From Pezicula radicicola (lineage: Eukaryota; Ascomycota; Leotiomycetes; Helotiales; Dermateaceae): a stretch of 64,000 nt of DNA. The DNA is taken from contig PDUO01000017.1 in assembly GCA_003008705.1 (NCBI GenBank), positions 757,032 through 821,031 of the forward strand. The letters run 5' to 3'. The first letter of the stretch is position 1. Every line of letters starts with the position of its first letter. The notes under the pieces were generated by a model. It saw only the letters and a program-made list of their open reading frames with translations. It did not search any database and had not been told where the DNA came from. Below are positions 1 through 11,970 of the stretch, one piece after another. A program made the position numbers and the translations under genes.

Positions 1-2314
1 AAAACTCCTTGATTGGTAGAGGTGAGATGTAGGAAGTTTCATGAACTGACTGACATTCATCGTTAAATTGAAGACAGATACTTCGTTCAGAGTATAAACA
101 CCGACCATCCTGTATCTCCATAGTCTGAATATCCCAAATCATACCCTTATGAATTTGCTGAATCCCCATCAACTGTTGCAAGAAAAACTGATGATCTACC
201 GTTGAAACATTAGCCCAAATCTTTCTAATCTCATCCTTCAGCCTTTTCTCAAGGCTGAAATATTTCGTATTGGATAAAGCCTTCGTCATCATCTGGTTCG
301 AAAAAGTTTGAAACTGTAGTTGTTCAGGAGTTAAATTTATTAAGTTTTTCAATCGTGAATTGTTAGATTCCCAATCTTGAGGTCCTTTGAATTTATTTTG
401 ATCTCCTTGGCCTAATCTTCCTAATCGACTTGATACTCTCCATCCACGTTTATCTCCCGCTACTACAGTTCCTTCTTTCACTGATTGAAAGTCTAAGAAC
501 TTTGTAGAGAAGGATTTGACTCCGAGATCCCAGAATTCTTGGAATTGCATGTGTTGGATTAGGGATATTTGGATTGGGAAGAGTGTTTGTGTGTTTTCTA
601 ATATTGGTGAGGTTAAGACGGGTAGGTAACTTTGTTCTTCGTTTTCTGCTCGTGGCCAGCCGGTTACGCAGAAACTTTATTGGGAGTTGGTGAGTTAGTG
701 ATGTGTTGTGATGATTATATTGGGGAATACCAAGGTAGGTGGGGGGAATATAGGTACTTACTAGCCGAAGGGATGTTGAACGGCCCTTTTTCCAAATCCT
801 GCCATTTTTTCTAAGGAACCTCCGAATACTAGATGTTCGAATGCCCAGCCGAGTTCTGATATTGGGTGGTCCTCAAGGTATGGCTATTTATTTGTAAGCG
901 TCAAAGGTGAAGGGTAATTTCTGTGAATTTAATTTGATTGAATTGGGCTTTCTACATACCTCATGCCAGTAATAAGTATCTTTCCATCTTTGGATTTCTG
1001 GATCGCTATGGACTTTCGCACGTTCTACATCTTTCTCGGCTTGTGACATTGAATTGTATATCTGTGCGTACAAGGGGTTGACTGATTTCATTTTCTCTGC
1101 TAATTCGACGTTGAAGCGTTTCATTGCATCGCTACAATATATAGCCTGTTATAATCATTTGATATGAGTTTTACTATGCCAATGCTGCTAATGGGAAGTA
1201 ATTAGAAGTAATGAGGGTGATACTAACATGTATCAATTCATGACAAATAGTTTGAGCCACCTGCCAACGCAACCCAAGCCTCGCAGCATCCGATAACCCA
1301 TCCATCATCATAGTCCTCACAGGGGTAGTATTTATAAACAAGTAAAATTTACCCGCCGTTAGATCCATATTTGTGAAGCCGTCAGTACCTTCCCAATTGG
1401 CGAAATTGTCAAAGTTCGCATACTGTCCCCTATTCATGAATCCTACGGCTAGTCGTTGTGGGAGGTCCTTTTCGAATAATTCTTGCCATCGGTGTCGAAT
1501 TTGGTCTTCGTTTTGTAGGGCTCTGTGCCTAGGTTTGAGGGTATGGAGAACTTCGTGACGGAATATTGAGATGGCTGGGTGTGATTGGCTGAGATCGGGT
1601 GGTAGGCGATTTGGATCCATTTGTTCTCGTTGTCCGAAGAGTATTGTATCAATCTACTCGTTATTTTTTAAAGTTAGATGTTTGATATTTGTAAAGGAGT
1701 AGGAAGATGTAAAGGTAACTGCTTACGAGTGGGTGAATATAACAGTGTGTAAGCATATAAGTAGCCAAAACTAAACAAGGTGCTATCGTATCCCATACGC
1801 CCGGATCATTAATCCACATAAAAGGAAGAGAATTAGGTGGTTTAATTCCAGTAGGAGGCTCTCGTAATAACCAACGATCTCTCTGTAAACACGGAACAAT
1901 ATAATCAGCAGGCAAATCACCCGGATCCAAAGGACCCGAATACGGATTTGGAAGTAAAGCATTGAGATCTGCTATCTCAGCAGCTGTGAAACCCCATAAT
2001 ACATTTTGTTGATAATTCTCGATGGTTCTGTCCAAAACATATTTTATTGCGTTTGTGTTTCCGTATTTTCTGAGGAGTTCTTCTGGGTATTGTGAGATTG
2101 ATGGGGCTCTTTGTTGGGAGATTCGGGGGAATTTGTACTCTATTGGTGTTAATCTGCTTTTTCGTAGTCCATCTTTCGTGATTACTTGTGCTCCGAATAG
2201 TTTTGCAAATGGGGTTGATTTCGGTTTTGGTTTTGGTGTTGTTGATGGGCCGCTTGTTATTGGTTGCCCATTTGGGAACATGGCAACTAATGGGGTTGGC
2301 TTTGGCAAAGACAT
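1..2314 (-). CDS. HExxH zinc-metallopeptidase-like protein, 3' end beyond window
   Basis: I do not recognise a named family. Five exons join in phase: 2314-1727, 1653-1228, 1145-960, 871-762 and 674-1, with no stop before the window edge, giving more than 660 residues. The start is the ATG at 2314 (MSLPKP), in a good context (CACAATG). About 330 residues in, a HELIH motif (HExxH zinc site) falls exactly at an exon junction, followed by AIYCSDAM. Some 70 residues later a segment ISELGWAFEH could supply a third glutamate ligand, as in gluzincin-type enzymes; this is inference. The N-terminal 100 residues are Pro/Lys/Thr-rich and look disordered. There is no signal peptide, so an intracellular place is likely. 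The part after the HExxH region is hydrophilic and has no feature I recognise. The exon model is well supported by phase; the peptidase activity is a motif-based guess. Confidence 0.7.
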
Positions 2315-3848
2315 TGTGGAGTAACTTGACTGGTAATACGTTATCTTTTCGTTCAAATTTGAGCTGAGAATTGCTCTGGAATCATGCTAAACAAAGTTTC
2401 TCGGGAGTAAATGGGGTTGACCTTTCAATAAACACTACGTCTTTGTTGTCGAAGGATCAAGTCGGCCGCTTTGTTCGCTTAACAAAGCGAGTGCTAGTCT
2501 GAAATCTCTTTGTTCTGTACATACTTTGCGCTTTTATTCCCTCCTGAAACAAAGAACACTAATATTTTGTAGGCCTTTGTTTTTGGCTAGGGTCTCCAGA
2601 TTTGTATCACAGTACCACTGCTCTTGAATAGTCATAATGAGTTGGATTAGGGCATTCTGTTGTCTTCAGCAAGGAGGATCGCTTAACTTGAACTTGAGTA
2701 ACTCACTTAATTCGAGTAGAAACACAACCTCATGAGAAAGTTCCAGGTTTTGTCTTCTTCGATCAAATATTAAATGTGCTATGTGATAAGTCGGCCGTTC
2801 AGGAATTTCTGGAGCAAAGGATCAAACCCCGCATATTATTGAATGCCTTTTCAGCACCGTCAATCCCAAAATTCACTGTTACCTACCTCTATCGAAAATG
2901 GTGTTTGCGGCCTACGTGACTACTCTCGGTGCAAGGTTGCCTGAGTTGGACATGGATATACCTTTTTTACCAGTTCTGATGTTGCGGTATGCTGCAACTT
3001 AACATTAGCACAGAAATGATTCCCGATATAGGATCTTTAGCTACGGTCTTGAATCCTCTTTTTGAAATTCTGATCTCACCATACAATCCTCAAGGAAATT
3101 CTAGACAGTTTTGATAGTGATGTTACGTACTTGTGCTGGCTCGAGCAAGGATTCCACAAAGCGACGTGTACGGACGAGGTCACGAACCTTTTAATTCATG
3201 AAGCCGTTCCTGAATTGATGAATTAGGGCAAGCTGACTCGCTCTTGAGATAACCCACCGTTTGAATCATCCTCCTGGTGTCAGTGATACCCTTCTTTGAT
3301 CGCCCTCTTAATCTGGAGGGATTGGGGTCCACTTTTCAATTCACATTTTTGATCTTGATGACCCACTTACGGGACGACCCACCGGAAGGGTCATCTAAAT
3401 AGACTACGAACCATCTAAATAGACCACGAACCATCTAAGTAGACCATTAACCATCTAAGTAGACCATAGACCATCTAAATAGATAGACCATAGATCATCT
3501 AGATTGAACATGGACGATCCACTTAATGGAAAACCCACGGTATCACGCTCTTGATCTAAACATAAATACTTCAACATGGCCCCTCAAATCAAACAACCCA
3601 CGAGCTCGCTAGCTCAGATACTACTTCCTGGAAATACTCTGTAAATTCGAAAGACGCCCGTATAGCTTCGTATAGTTTCTTCGATTCGCCAAATATCTGA
3701 AGACCTTCGACAAAGCCAATTCGAGCTCCACAGAGGAAAGAAGATAGAGATTATTACGAAGAGTCGACAACGGGACTTATACAGATTTCTTGAAGGAAAT
3801 CAGCAGCGCATATTCTAGTATCCAAAAATCGAAGGTCCTGTAAATCAA
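2315..3848. other. Intergenic region with hairpin and 20-bp tandem repeat
   Basis: This 1.5 kb stretch holds no coding region I can support. It separates two divergent genes, so both promoters must lie in it. It contains a perfect hairpin (2467-2489), a copy of the GAGTAACTCA dispersed motif (2684-2719) and the tandem repeat at 3391-3510. The last 250 bp before the next gene lack clear signals beyond a purine-rich leader. Confidence 0.6.
3391..3510. repeat. 20-bp tandem repeat, about five units
   Basis: The unit is close to CCATCTAAATAGACCACGAA. Copies start at 3391, 3411, 3431 and 3451 with strict 20-bp spacing. The fifth, at 3471, carries a short insertion, and a degenerate sixth follows near 3496. 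Units differ at one to four positions. It is noncoding in all frames and has no spacers, so it is a minisatellite and not a CRISPR array. Confidence 0.9.
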
Positions 3849-5611
3849 ATGGAAAACAGAAGGTACGAGGAAGCCATGGAGCAGAGCGACTTGCTAGCGC
3901 CAAGCCCCTTCCCTCCTTGGATCAGCCTTGCCGACCCTTCAGGTTTCCTAACTTTAGGACTTGACAACCTCAACAACCTGGACGACTTTGACAGTTTTTT
4001 CAACGACGGAGATGGGAACTTAAGTGCCGACGCACCATCCGGCCAAAAGTAAGAAACTCCACAATCGCCTCCTTTTTGCAACTATACTGACCACACAAGC
4101 ATGCATCAGCAGCAGAGAAAACGAAAGAACCCGTGGGAAGATGATTGGGCTGCAGGGCTCACTTACAACCAGCAGCAGTACCGCCCATCCGGATTTGGAG
4201 GATTCCAACCTACGCCTCCATGGCAGCTATATCCGTACCAGCCCTCTCAGCCACCTCACTTTGGCTGTCCGAGTAAGCAACCCGTTCTTCTGTTCTCATG
4301 CCCTCCAGACACTGATTGAATCATGGATTTTACTACTGCATTTGGAGAAAAGCATAGTACTAATCCTTTGAAGTGAATCCAACTTGCATTGTTTGTCAGT
4401 TCAGCGGCTACCCGGTGTCGATGATGCAGCCTCCAAACTTCCAAACTTACAACGGTTCCGCGGGATATACACCTTATGGGCCTCCTCCTCAGCAGGTATA
4501 TACTGGACCTGGGGGATATATGCCATACGCACCTGCTCCCTTTCGACAAGGATACATGGGATCTGCTGGATATGGTCCTTCTGGATATGGACCGTACGCA
4601 CTAGCGCCTCCTCCACCACCACCACCACAATACTACCCTCCAGTCAATATTAACAACCGGCCATGGTACCAGGGAGCTCCAGGAACAAGAAATTTCGGTA
4701 CCTTTGCACCTGCACAACAGTCCCAAATCCAATGCTCGAATTTCCCTAATTATCCGCAAAACGGCTGGATCAACCCACCGCAGATGGGGTATAACCAATA
4801 TGGCAGCTATCAGAACAACGTGGTCGACCAACAGCAGCCACCACCTCAGCAGCCACAAGACCATCTTCAGGCACGGGTTGATACTGTAGCAGCCCCAAAA
4901 TTGGATCACCAAACTTCAAATAGGGTTAGCTGGCAACAATCCCATGAGACAGCGGCAACGCAAGCAAAAGTACTGCAAGTTCCGGCAGCAGCTCGGAATC
5001 TTTCCATCGCACCTCAGGCGACTTCACATACCGAAACCGCCTCCCTGGCTGGAAAGAACAACGCCACATCTGATCAGTCTTTGGCTTCCGTTGAGAAGTC
5101 AACAACCAATCTGCAAAACTTAAATTGTTTGAAAAAGATTGTAGTTCAGAGTGTCTCTAATCCAAAAGAGGTCATAAAGCACGAGCCTGAGATCACCACC
5201 GCAACCCGAACCGAAGCACAACAGAATAATGCCATGTCGGATCAGTCTTTAGCCTCCGCCAAGAAGCCGGCAGCCAATGTGCAAGACCCTAACCGTTTGA
5301 AAAAGCTTGTGATTCAGAGCGTCTCCATTCCGCCCAAGGTCGTAAAGCGTGAGCCTGAGGTTAAGCCGGAGCCGATGCCTGAGCCAACCGGTCTACCAAA
5401 TCAATTTCCCGAATCCAGGCGAATTACTCGTAGTATGTCCAAGGCTAGGGCCAAGGTTGTTAATCTTCCCAAGCGAGCTGTTGTACACAAGCAAATGTCT
5501 GAAATCAAGGCTATTAAACCGACTGCAGTGCCAGAATTTGGAGGCTTCTGTTCAATTGCTTCCGAGGCATCTAGGATGATCAAGAAGGAACTATTGGATG
5601 CTGTTCTGTGA
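3849..5611 (+). CDS. Low-complexity Pro/Gln/Tyr-rich protein with internal duplication
   Basis: Not recognised. Three exons, 3849-4048, 4100-4272 and 4374-5611, join in phase to 536 residues. The acceptor at 4373 is the only AG in the right frame and sits very near the branch-like CTAAT, so that junction is the least certain. Residues 1-65 are acidic. A middle part (about 70-260) is rich in Gly-Tyr-Pro and Gln, with a run of seven prolines, like prion-like RNA-binding or condensate proteins. Two imperfect copies of a roughly 46-residue block follow, each containing SDQSLAS, LKK(I/L)V(V/I)QSVS and K(H/R)EPE. The EPE segments within KxEPE look like possible sumoylation sites. The C-terminus is basic (RRITRSMSKARAKV) and may be a nuclear localisation signal. 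A nuclear regulatory or scaffold role is a guess. Confidence 0.65.
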
Positions 5612-7470
5612 CAACAGTAATACAAAATGGTAAGTAATAGATATCTATGGGGGTCCCATCAGCATGGATGATCTTACTAACAGGTGCTCAATGCTTAGAT
5701 GGCAAAGCTTCCACTGGGATCTCTTAGTCGACCTGAAATCCACAGATTTCTCCTAAGCCTGAAGTTATTAGATGGGTTTTAAGAGTTTGCTACCATTTTT
5801 CTGTTGTGTGGCTTTTGTGGAATACTGGGGGTATGTTATGGATGAGTTTTGGTCCAAAGCCTATTCTGTTTTAAGACATTGAACAGATTCTGTATAAATT
5901 AGCAAAGAAAATATTTCAAGACTAGAAATGGTACAGGGACTCACATGTCTTTTCAAACAAAGCGACAAATTGGGCATAGGCCTTGCTGGAAGCTAACAAG
6001 AGGGATATATCTCCTTTCTCCTTTTATTCTCTGCTCACGTTTTTCTATCTTTCTTTGGCTGCTATCTGTCCTTTGATATTATAATTGAATATGGAGACAG
6101 CATCAGCCGAATGTTGAGTTAGGAAGGTGCTCAAACTAAAGTAAATTATTGAACACTAGCTAACCGCCTTACTGCTATTATATAAGGAATTGGAAAAGCA
6201 GTGCTTATTTTTAGTGACTCGTCCTGTTTTATCTGGCTAAAAACATATCACTCTACAACATGGAAAGAAGACTCACATATACAAGAGATGTATCTAATAC
6301 AAGTAAATGCAGGGTCCGGTATGCAATGAACAAATTTATCAGTCTCGGCCCTAACCCCTGTTGTTAATTCTGTTTATTATGTTGGAGTCTAAGTCAGCTT
6401 ATCTTTTCTGCACTTGCACACTCTGACAATTCAATCTGCTTTCGTCGGTGGACATCTATGTTGTTGTATTTTTGTTGTTTGCAGTCTTGAGACGTGTTTG
6501 ACAGTTGAATGAAAGAAAGAAAAGGGACGACACACGCTTCATAGCCGGAAGGGGATTAGCGCACATTTCACGTAATGAATGGCCTTGGCACACAACTAGA
6601 GACATTACCTTATTGTCAATCATATAAGATTGAGCTCTTTACAACAATTCTTCGTTGTCTCTTAATGAAAACTCAACGTAAATGTCTTTATAAAGGAGGT
6701 GATATAACAAAATAAAGTAACTGTACAGTACCTCCTATATTAGACCTATCTTCTTACTAACTAATGCCTATATTATCTGAAGAACCCTACGTATTATATA
6801 GATCTACAATCTGTGCATAAAAAACACAACATTAAAACCAAAGTACTCCGTAAAACTAGATAAAGTAATCTATGCTATAACATCCACTCCCCACCAGCCA
6901 GCCCCTTTTTCAATCCTCGGTTAACTTTACAATACTGTATCCCCGTTCAGTATCAATAATGACAACTAAAAATTCTTGGAAGATACAATGTAGGGAACTA
7001 ATAATTTCAATTGCATTAGGATATCTGATAGTATATATCAAGTTTTTAAAGGGAAGGATGAGGATGAGGTAAGGTGTTAAATTAAAGGGTTGCTGTTGAG
7101 TTGTTGGAATGGAAGGGAGGCCTAGATGGAAGTCTGAATGAAAGAGGGGGGATTTTTTGTTTGTACTGGGACTCGGGAGTATTGTTGTCTAGATATGGGA
7201 TTTTTGTTGGATAGGACTGGGTAAGTGGTAATTAGTCAACTTACAAACTTACTCTTACAGCATTTGAACTTCGAAATTGGGGATACTTATGGAATTGAGA
7301 AAGAAAGGATTATTGAAGACGAATGCGCTACCTTAGTTGGAGAGAAGCTACCGTAGGAGATATAATGACTTGCGGTTCTCATAGCATACTTTCAGCTTCT
7401 TGGTCTAATGCGTCTCAGAGAGTTCTAATGGCAGAAAAATGGTATCATTACAACTCCGAACAAAACTACC
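5612..7470. other. Long intergenic region, no gene seen
   Basis: It lies between two convergent genes and is moderately AT-rich with stops in all frames. I see no tRNA, repeat or conserved protein remnant. It probably holds both 3' untranslated regions. An unannotated noncoding transcript cannot be excluded. Confidence 0.5.
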
Positions 7471-9936
7471 TTAGTTAAGAAGGCCAGCAGCAAGAGCTTC
7501 CAAATCCTCCAAAGTCTCTGGCTCATCGACAGCTTCAATGACTCGGCCCTTTGTCTTCTTATTTTTACTCTCATCTTCTGAATCATCCTCAAACCATTTC
7601 TTGGGCCTCTTAGATGGCCTTTCTTCATCACTCTCTTCCTCCTCCTGTTCTTCTTCGCCAGCAATAGGCAATGAAGCAAGTAATTCCAATGGATCCACAC
7701 CATCTTCTCCTTCCAGTTCGGGAGCTTGGCCATTTTCTTCCAAAGCAGCAGCAGCTTCTCTCTCTTTGCGCTTCTGGCGTTTTTCTCTCTTTTTCTGCTT
7801 TGCAAGCTCTTTATCTTCCAGATCGGCTTCTTGAACCCTCTTAGCCTCTTCCTCCAAGAATCTTGCTCTTTGTTCTTGTGCTGAGCCTCGTTTGTTGAAG
7901 TCATCTTCGTCCTCAAGCTCATAGATAGGGTGTGCAACACCGTCATCGTCGAAAACCATTTTCTTACCCTTCTCTTTGAGTGCGGTGAGCTTCTTCTTTG
8001 ATTTAAGCATCTTCTCTTTCCGTTTCGAGTCAATTATTATTGGGTCCTTGCTGATTCCTGGGATTACCTTTGCTGTAGGCCCGGTCGCTGTAATATCGCC
8101 ATCGTCCTCAGAGCTGTCATCATCGCCTACAGACAATACTCTCTTTACGGACAAGAAATCGTTATCTTCGTCAGCATCCCCAGTTTCGTCAACCCCCAAA
8201 TCATCCTCGGCGATCATCTTCGAGTAATGGCCAGATAGGACGTCTTGATTGCGACGCTCAAACATGCGATCGTATTTCGTCCGCACCTCTTCCTTGTTGG
8301 GCTTCTTTGCGAGAGCATCTCCATCACTGTCCTCATCGCTGGATGCTATTGTCGCTCTTGGTGCATTTTTAAGCTTCTTCGCATCATCTCCCTTCAGGAA
8401 TTTGATTCTCGGCGCACCAGGAAGACCCATACTTGTGGCATATCCTTCTAGATCAATAGTATTTACATTGAATATTTCCTTGTCCTTTTGTAGATATACA
8501 GATTTGGCGTAACTTGTAAAGGCCTTCTGCCCAAGATATTTCAGTTCTGGGTCTTGAAAGCACATATTCTGTAGCTGATTCTGGATATCTTGTTGCTTAT
8601 TTTGCCGTATATTGATCTTCTGTATTGGCACTTTCTTGTGTTCGAGTCGCTTCAGCATCCCCTCTTCCTCGCTGGGGTCCAGAAACAAGACTGCTCGGCC
8701 TGCTCTCTCGTATCTCGCTGTCCGTCCGACTCTATGGATATAAGTGTCTGCATCTTCAGGGCAATCAACCTGAACTACCCAGTCCACAGCAGGAAAGTCG
8801 AGTCCTCGAGCGACAACGTCCGTAGCAAATATACAAGAATTTTTGGACGTAGAAAATCTAGAGGTTATGTCAAGTCTTGCTGTTTGTTTCTGTCTGCCGT
8901 GAAGATGAAGTAAAGGGATACCAGGTTGTAAATGTCGGAAGCTTTCGTAGACGAATCGAACCTGCTTACCGGAAGACAGGAATACAATGATCTTGGCCTT
9001 GAGATTATTTCTGATAAAACTAAATAGAGTATTCAGCTTCTGTGGAAGTGGTGTGATAACATAATGTTGCTGTAATGTCGAAGGAGTCGCACTGGATGCT
9101 GCTTCGTGCACAGAGACATATTCTGGGTCTCGCAAACTTAATCGGGCGAGGTCGGATATCTTCTTGCTCTGAGTTGCACTGAATAACATAGTCTGCCTTT
9201 CTTTTGGGAGATGTTCAATGATTGCATCGACTGAAGTTTGGAATCCCATATCCATAATGCGATCAGCCTCATCCAATACGAGCATCTGAAGGTGGTCAAC
9301 TTCGAAAGCTGCCGTTTGATCCATATGTTGGAGCATTCTCCCCGGTGTGCACACCAAAATATTCATCTTCGACAAGCGCTCTCGTTCCTCCTGCAAATTT
9401 CTACCTCCAATAACCAGGCCTGCAGAGAACTGGTGGTATCGTCCAATCTTCCGCAATACCTCGAATATCTGGATAGCCAATTCACGAGTCGGTGATATGA
9501 TCAGGGCGCCTAACCCATCCAGCTCGGTCCATTTTTGCCTGTATAGATTCTCCAAAACGGGTACTAAGAATGCAAGAGTCTTTCCACTTCCAGTCTTCGC
9601 TGCTCCTAGTATATCTCTTCCCTTAAGCGCAAGTGGTACAGCCTTCGATTGGATATCGGTAAGAGTTTTGAAATGTGAGGCTCGGAGTCCCTTGGATGTG
9701 GATTCTGAGAGCGGTAGATCAGAGAAGTCTTTTATTTCTGCTTTGAGGTCCTAGTAAAAGTCAGTCTCCTTTCCTTGTCTTGACAGACCAGTCTTGAAGA
9801 TTGCGCTCACCAGTTCTGCTATAGCTTGGTTGAGCTTCTCGTGCTCATCAATCTCACGCTTCCTCTTCAGAGATTTCGCATCAAACTTGCCCTTTCCATT
9901 TGGTTTCGGCCTACGTCCAACAGCTGCAGAAGGCAT
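7471..9936 (-). CDS. DBP4: ATP-dependent DEAD-box RNA helicase Dbp4 (Hca4)
   Basis: A nucleolar DEAD-box helicase; in yeast Dbp4 releases U14 snoRNA from pre-ribosomes during 18S rRNA maturation. Exon 1 (9936-9811) encodes 42 residues starting [12 protein letters not shown], followed by a 60-bp intron (GTGAGC...TAG) and exon 2 (9750-7471); total 801 residues, close to yeast Dbp4 (770). Motifs in order: LTDIQ (Q motif), AKTGSGKT (I), PTRELA (Ia), TPGR (Ib), DEAD (II), SAT (III), a helicase-C domain with VVARGLDFP (V) and HRVGRTARY (VI). A DUF4217-like segment ([19 protein letters not shown]) follows, then a long acidic/lysine-rich tail (about 480-801), as in the Dbp4 family. It shares a 0.2 kb promoter region with RPC37. 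Confidence 0.95.
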
Positions 9937-10138
9937 GTTTGGTGGTGTTTCGTGCAGCCTCGTCCAACAGAGTCCTGAATTTTTTCGAGTTCTGATCTAA
10001 TCTGCGATAATATTGAACAGAGCTAGCGGACGCGGCCGCATTCACCGCCACCGCCAGAAAATAATGCTCGACTCATCAACTTTTTGTCATTCCCCTCCAT
10101 CTCGCAATTCTGCTTTGAAAGTAGACAACAATTCTACA
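9937..10138. promoter_or_regulatory. Bidirectional promoter between DBP4 and RPC37
   Basis: Only 202 bp separate the two start codons, so the promoters must overlap. I see no TATA box, as expected for housekeeping genes. An in-frame upstream ATG at 10064 could give a longer RPC37 N-terminus, but the ATG at 10139 (ACAATGGCGG) has the better context and family-like start. Confidence 0.6.
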
Positions 10139-11316
10139 ATGGCGGACTCGAATAATGGGGTTGCTGATCCGGATCCCATAAAGTCAACATACGATGTCTA
10201 CATAAAGCCCAACGTCTCCAATTCCCGCCAAGTTTACATCCTTCAATTCCCCAATCGCGATGCCAATCGACCCTACTCAGCATCCCATGATGCTCAGCCT
10301 CTCAAACTCCGAATAAAGCCACAAGCAGGAATGCTTGAGCTGGATGTGCCAATTGATGCTTGGCAAAATTACGACAAGGAGAAGGGGTTAAAATGGGGAG
10401 AGGCCATGAAGAAGAGTACCAAGGCTGGTCAGACTCATGGCATGCCAGGTGGGTTTGGCATTGGCGGTACTTTGCCTGGGGCTGGGAGAGGACGACCTGC
10501 TGCTCAAGAAGCTCCTGTTGACCCGCAAAGACTACTCGATGATTATGAGGGAGTTATCCAGAGGGAACAAGTCTTGATCAAGCAGACTTTAGGTGGCCAG
10601 ACTGCACCCAAGGAGAAGTGGGCGCCGCAGTATATGGTTGGAGCATTTCACAAGGGTAGTTATTTTCTCAAATCGCTTTTTCTCTGGTACTAAATTCGAT
10701 ATTAGACCAACTGCACTTGACACCCGTCTCCGAGATGGTCCAAATGCGACCACAATTCCACCATATTGACGCGCACCTCGAGCAGGAGAAAATCGGCCGT
10801 GCATCAGGCCAAGCTGCTCGCGCAACCGAACAACGTGCAGTTCACCAAGTAGTAAAGGCAGCAAATGATGGCGAAGATGAAACTACCGAAAGCATGGCGG
10901 AACGCATTGCTTCGGCGCAAGGGGAACCGTGGAGAGGACATCGTTATATCGACGAAGACAGCAACGAAGCTTGGAATGCGTTCCACGAAGATTTGTTTGT
11001 TGTTGCGAAAGATGCAGAGAAGGAAGATGAGGAGATGCCGGATGTTGCAGATGTGAAGGCGGAGCAAGCTAAGGGTATGACAGATGCCTTGAAGGATAAA
11101 GTTCCAGCCCTACTCAGTAAATCAAACAACACACAATACCTGGACGAGATCAGCGCCCCAACTGATCAAGCAAAGCTGTCGAGGAGCAAAAAGACACGAG
11201 AGCGGAGGAAGAAGAGGGATGAAAAGGGTAAGGGCAAGGAGGGAGATGCTGCAGTGGAAGATGATAGTTCAAGTACACTTTCTGGAAGCGATGACGAAGA
11301 GCAAGTGTTCAGGTAG
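10139..11316 (+). CDS. RPC37: RNA polymerase III subunit Rpc37 (RPC5 family)
   Basis: A subunit of RNA polymerase III that pairs with Rpc53 and acts in termination and reinitiation on tRNA and 5S genes. Exon 1 is 10139-10655, the intron 10656-10705 (GTAGTT...TTAG), exon 2 10706-11316; total 375 residues. The RPC5/Sin_N domain is seen at the start (DVYIKPN, VYILQFPNR, LKLRIKPQAGMLELDVPI) and continues over the junction (GAFHKD then QLHLTPVSEMVQMRPQFHHID). A Gly/Ala-rich linker follows near residue 110 and a highly charged C-terminal tail (Lys/Arg/Glu, acidic end) lies outside the conserved fold. It is divergent from DBP4, and both serve ribosome and RNA production. Confidence 0.9.
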
Positions 11317-11970
11317 TCAAGCCTATTCCCATCGTTAGCTCTTCATCCAGGCGAGTGGCAAAAGTTGAGAAGACATAAATTTTCTTTTACTTTGTATTTG
11401 CATGTCTTGGCGAACGGAATTGGGATACCCGGTTCTTCATTAAAGGACTATGGCTGTATGGAACAGAAATCTGACGAACTTCTTCTTTTCTCCCTTGATA
11501 TCTTTCCTCGTGAGGTCAAAAGCCTGTTCTATTCGACTTCGTTATTTGTACTACCATCGGGGGCTGCGGCTTGCGTGGTATAGCCACAACTATCGCTATC
11601 TTCATCGCCGACCACGCCTCTCTCCTACCTACGTACTTGCAACAACTACAAAAAACATCCCTAATACTTATACCACGATTTAGGCTTCTCAAGCTAATCC
11701 ACTAACTCGCAAAACAGACATAGCTTCTTGCCTCGCTCACTTCCTCCACCAACCCGACTTAGCTTTCGACCTAGCCTTGGAGCTAAGTCTGTACGCCTAT
11801 CGCCTGCGGTTTTGATGCGCCATCGTACTCAGCCTCACTAAACATGTTCGTCTTTCAATTTTTTCAAGTGGTCAACAATACTCAAGGTTGACTACCTCAC
11901 ATCATACAGTCCACGTAGTTCGGACTCTTTGCACTGCGGATACTGTACTGTTTGATATAGAGTTGCTATA
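11317..11970. other. Intergenic region, no gene seen
   Basis: It follows RPC37 and should hold its 3' untranslated region, then about 400 bp without recognisable content. A 60-bp stretch before 11971 may be the former promoter of the NLR-like remnant. Confidence 0.5.

Noticed and set aside
3391..3510. CRISPR-like array
   Set aside because: Units are directly adjacent with no spacers, and the genome is fungal. It is a minisatellite.
4401..4912. Minus-strand frames over the low-complexity gene
   Set aside because: Repeats of codons in the Gly/Tyr/Pro-rich region leave the other strand open; no coding features.
7425..8033. Long minus-strand frame inside the DBP4 3' half
   Set aside because: It is an alternative frame of the lysine/glutamate-rich tail of DBP4.
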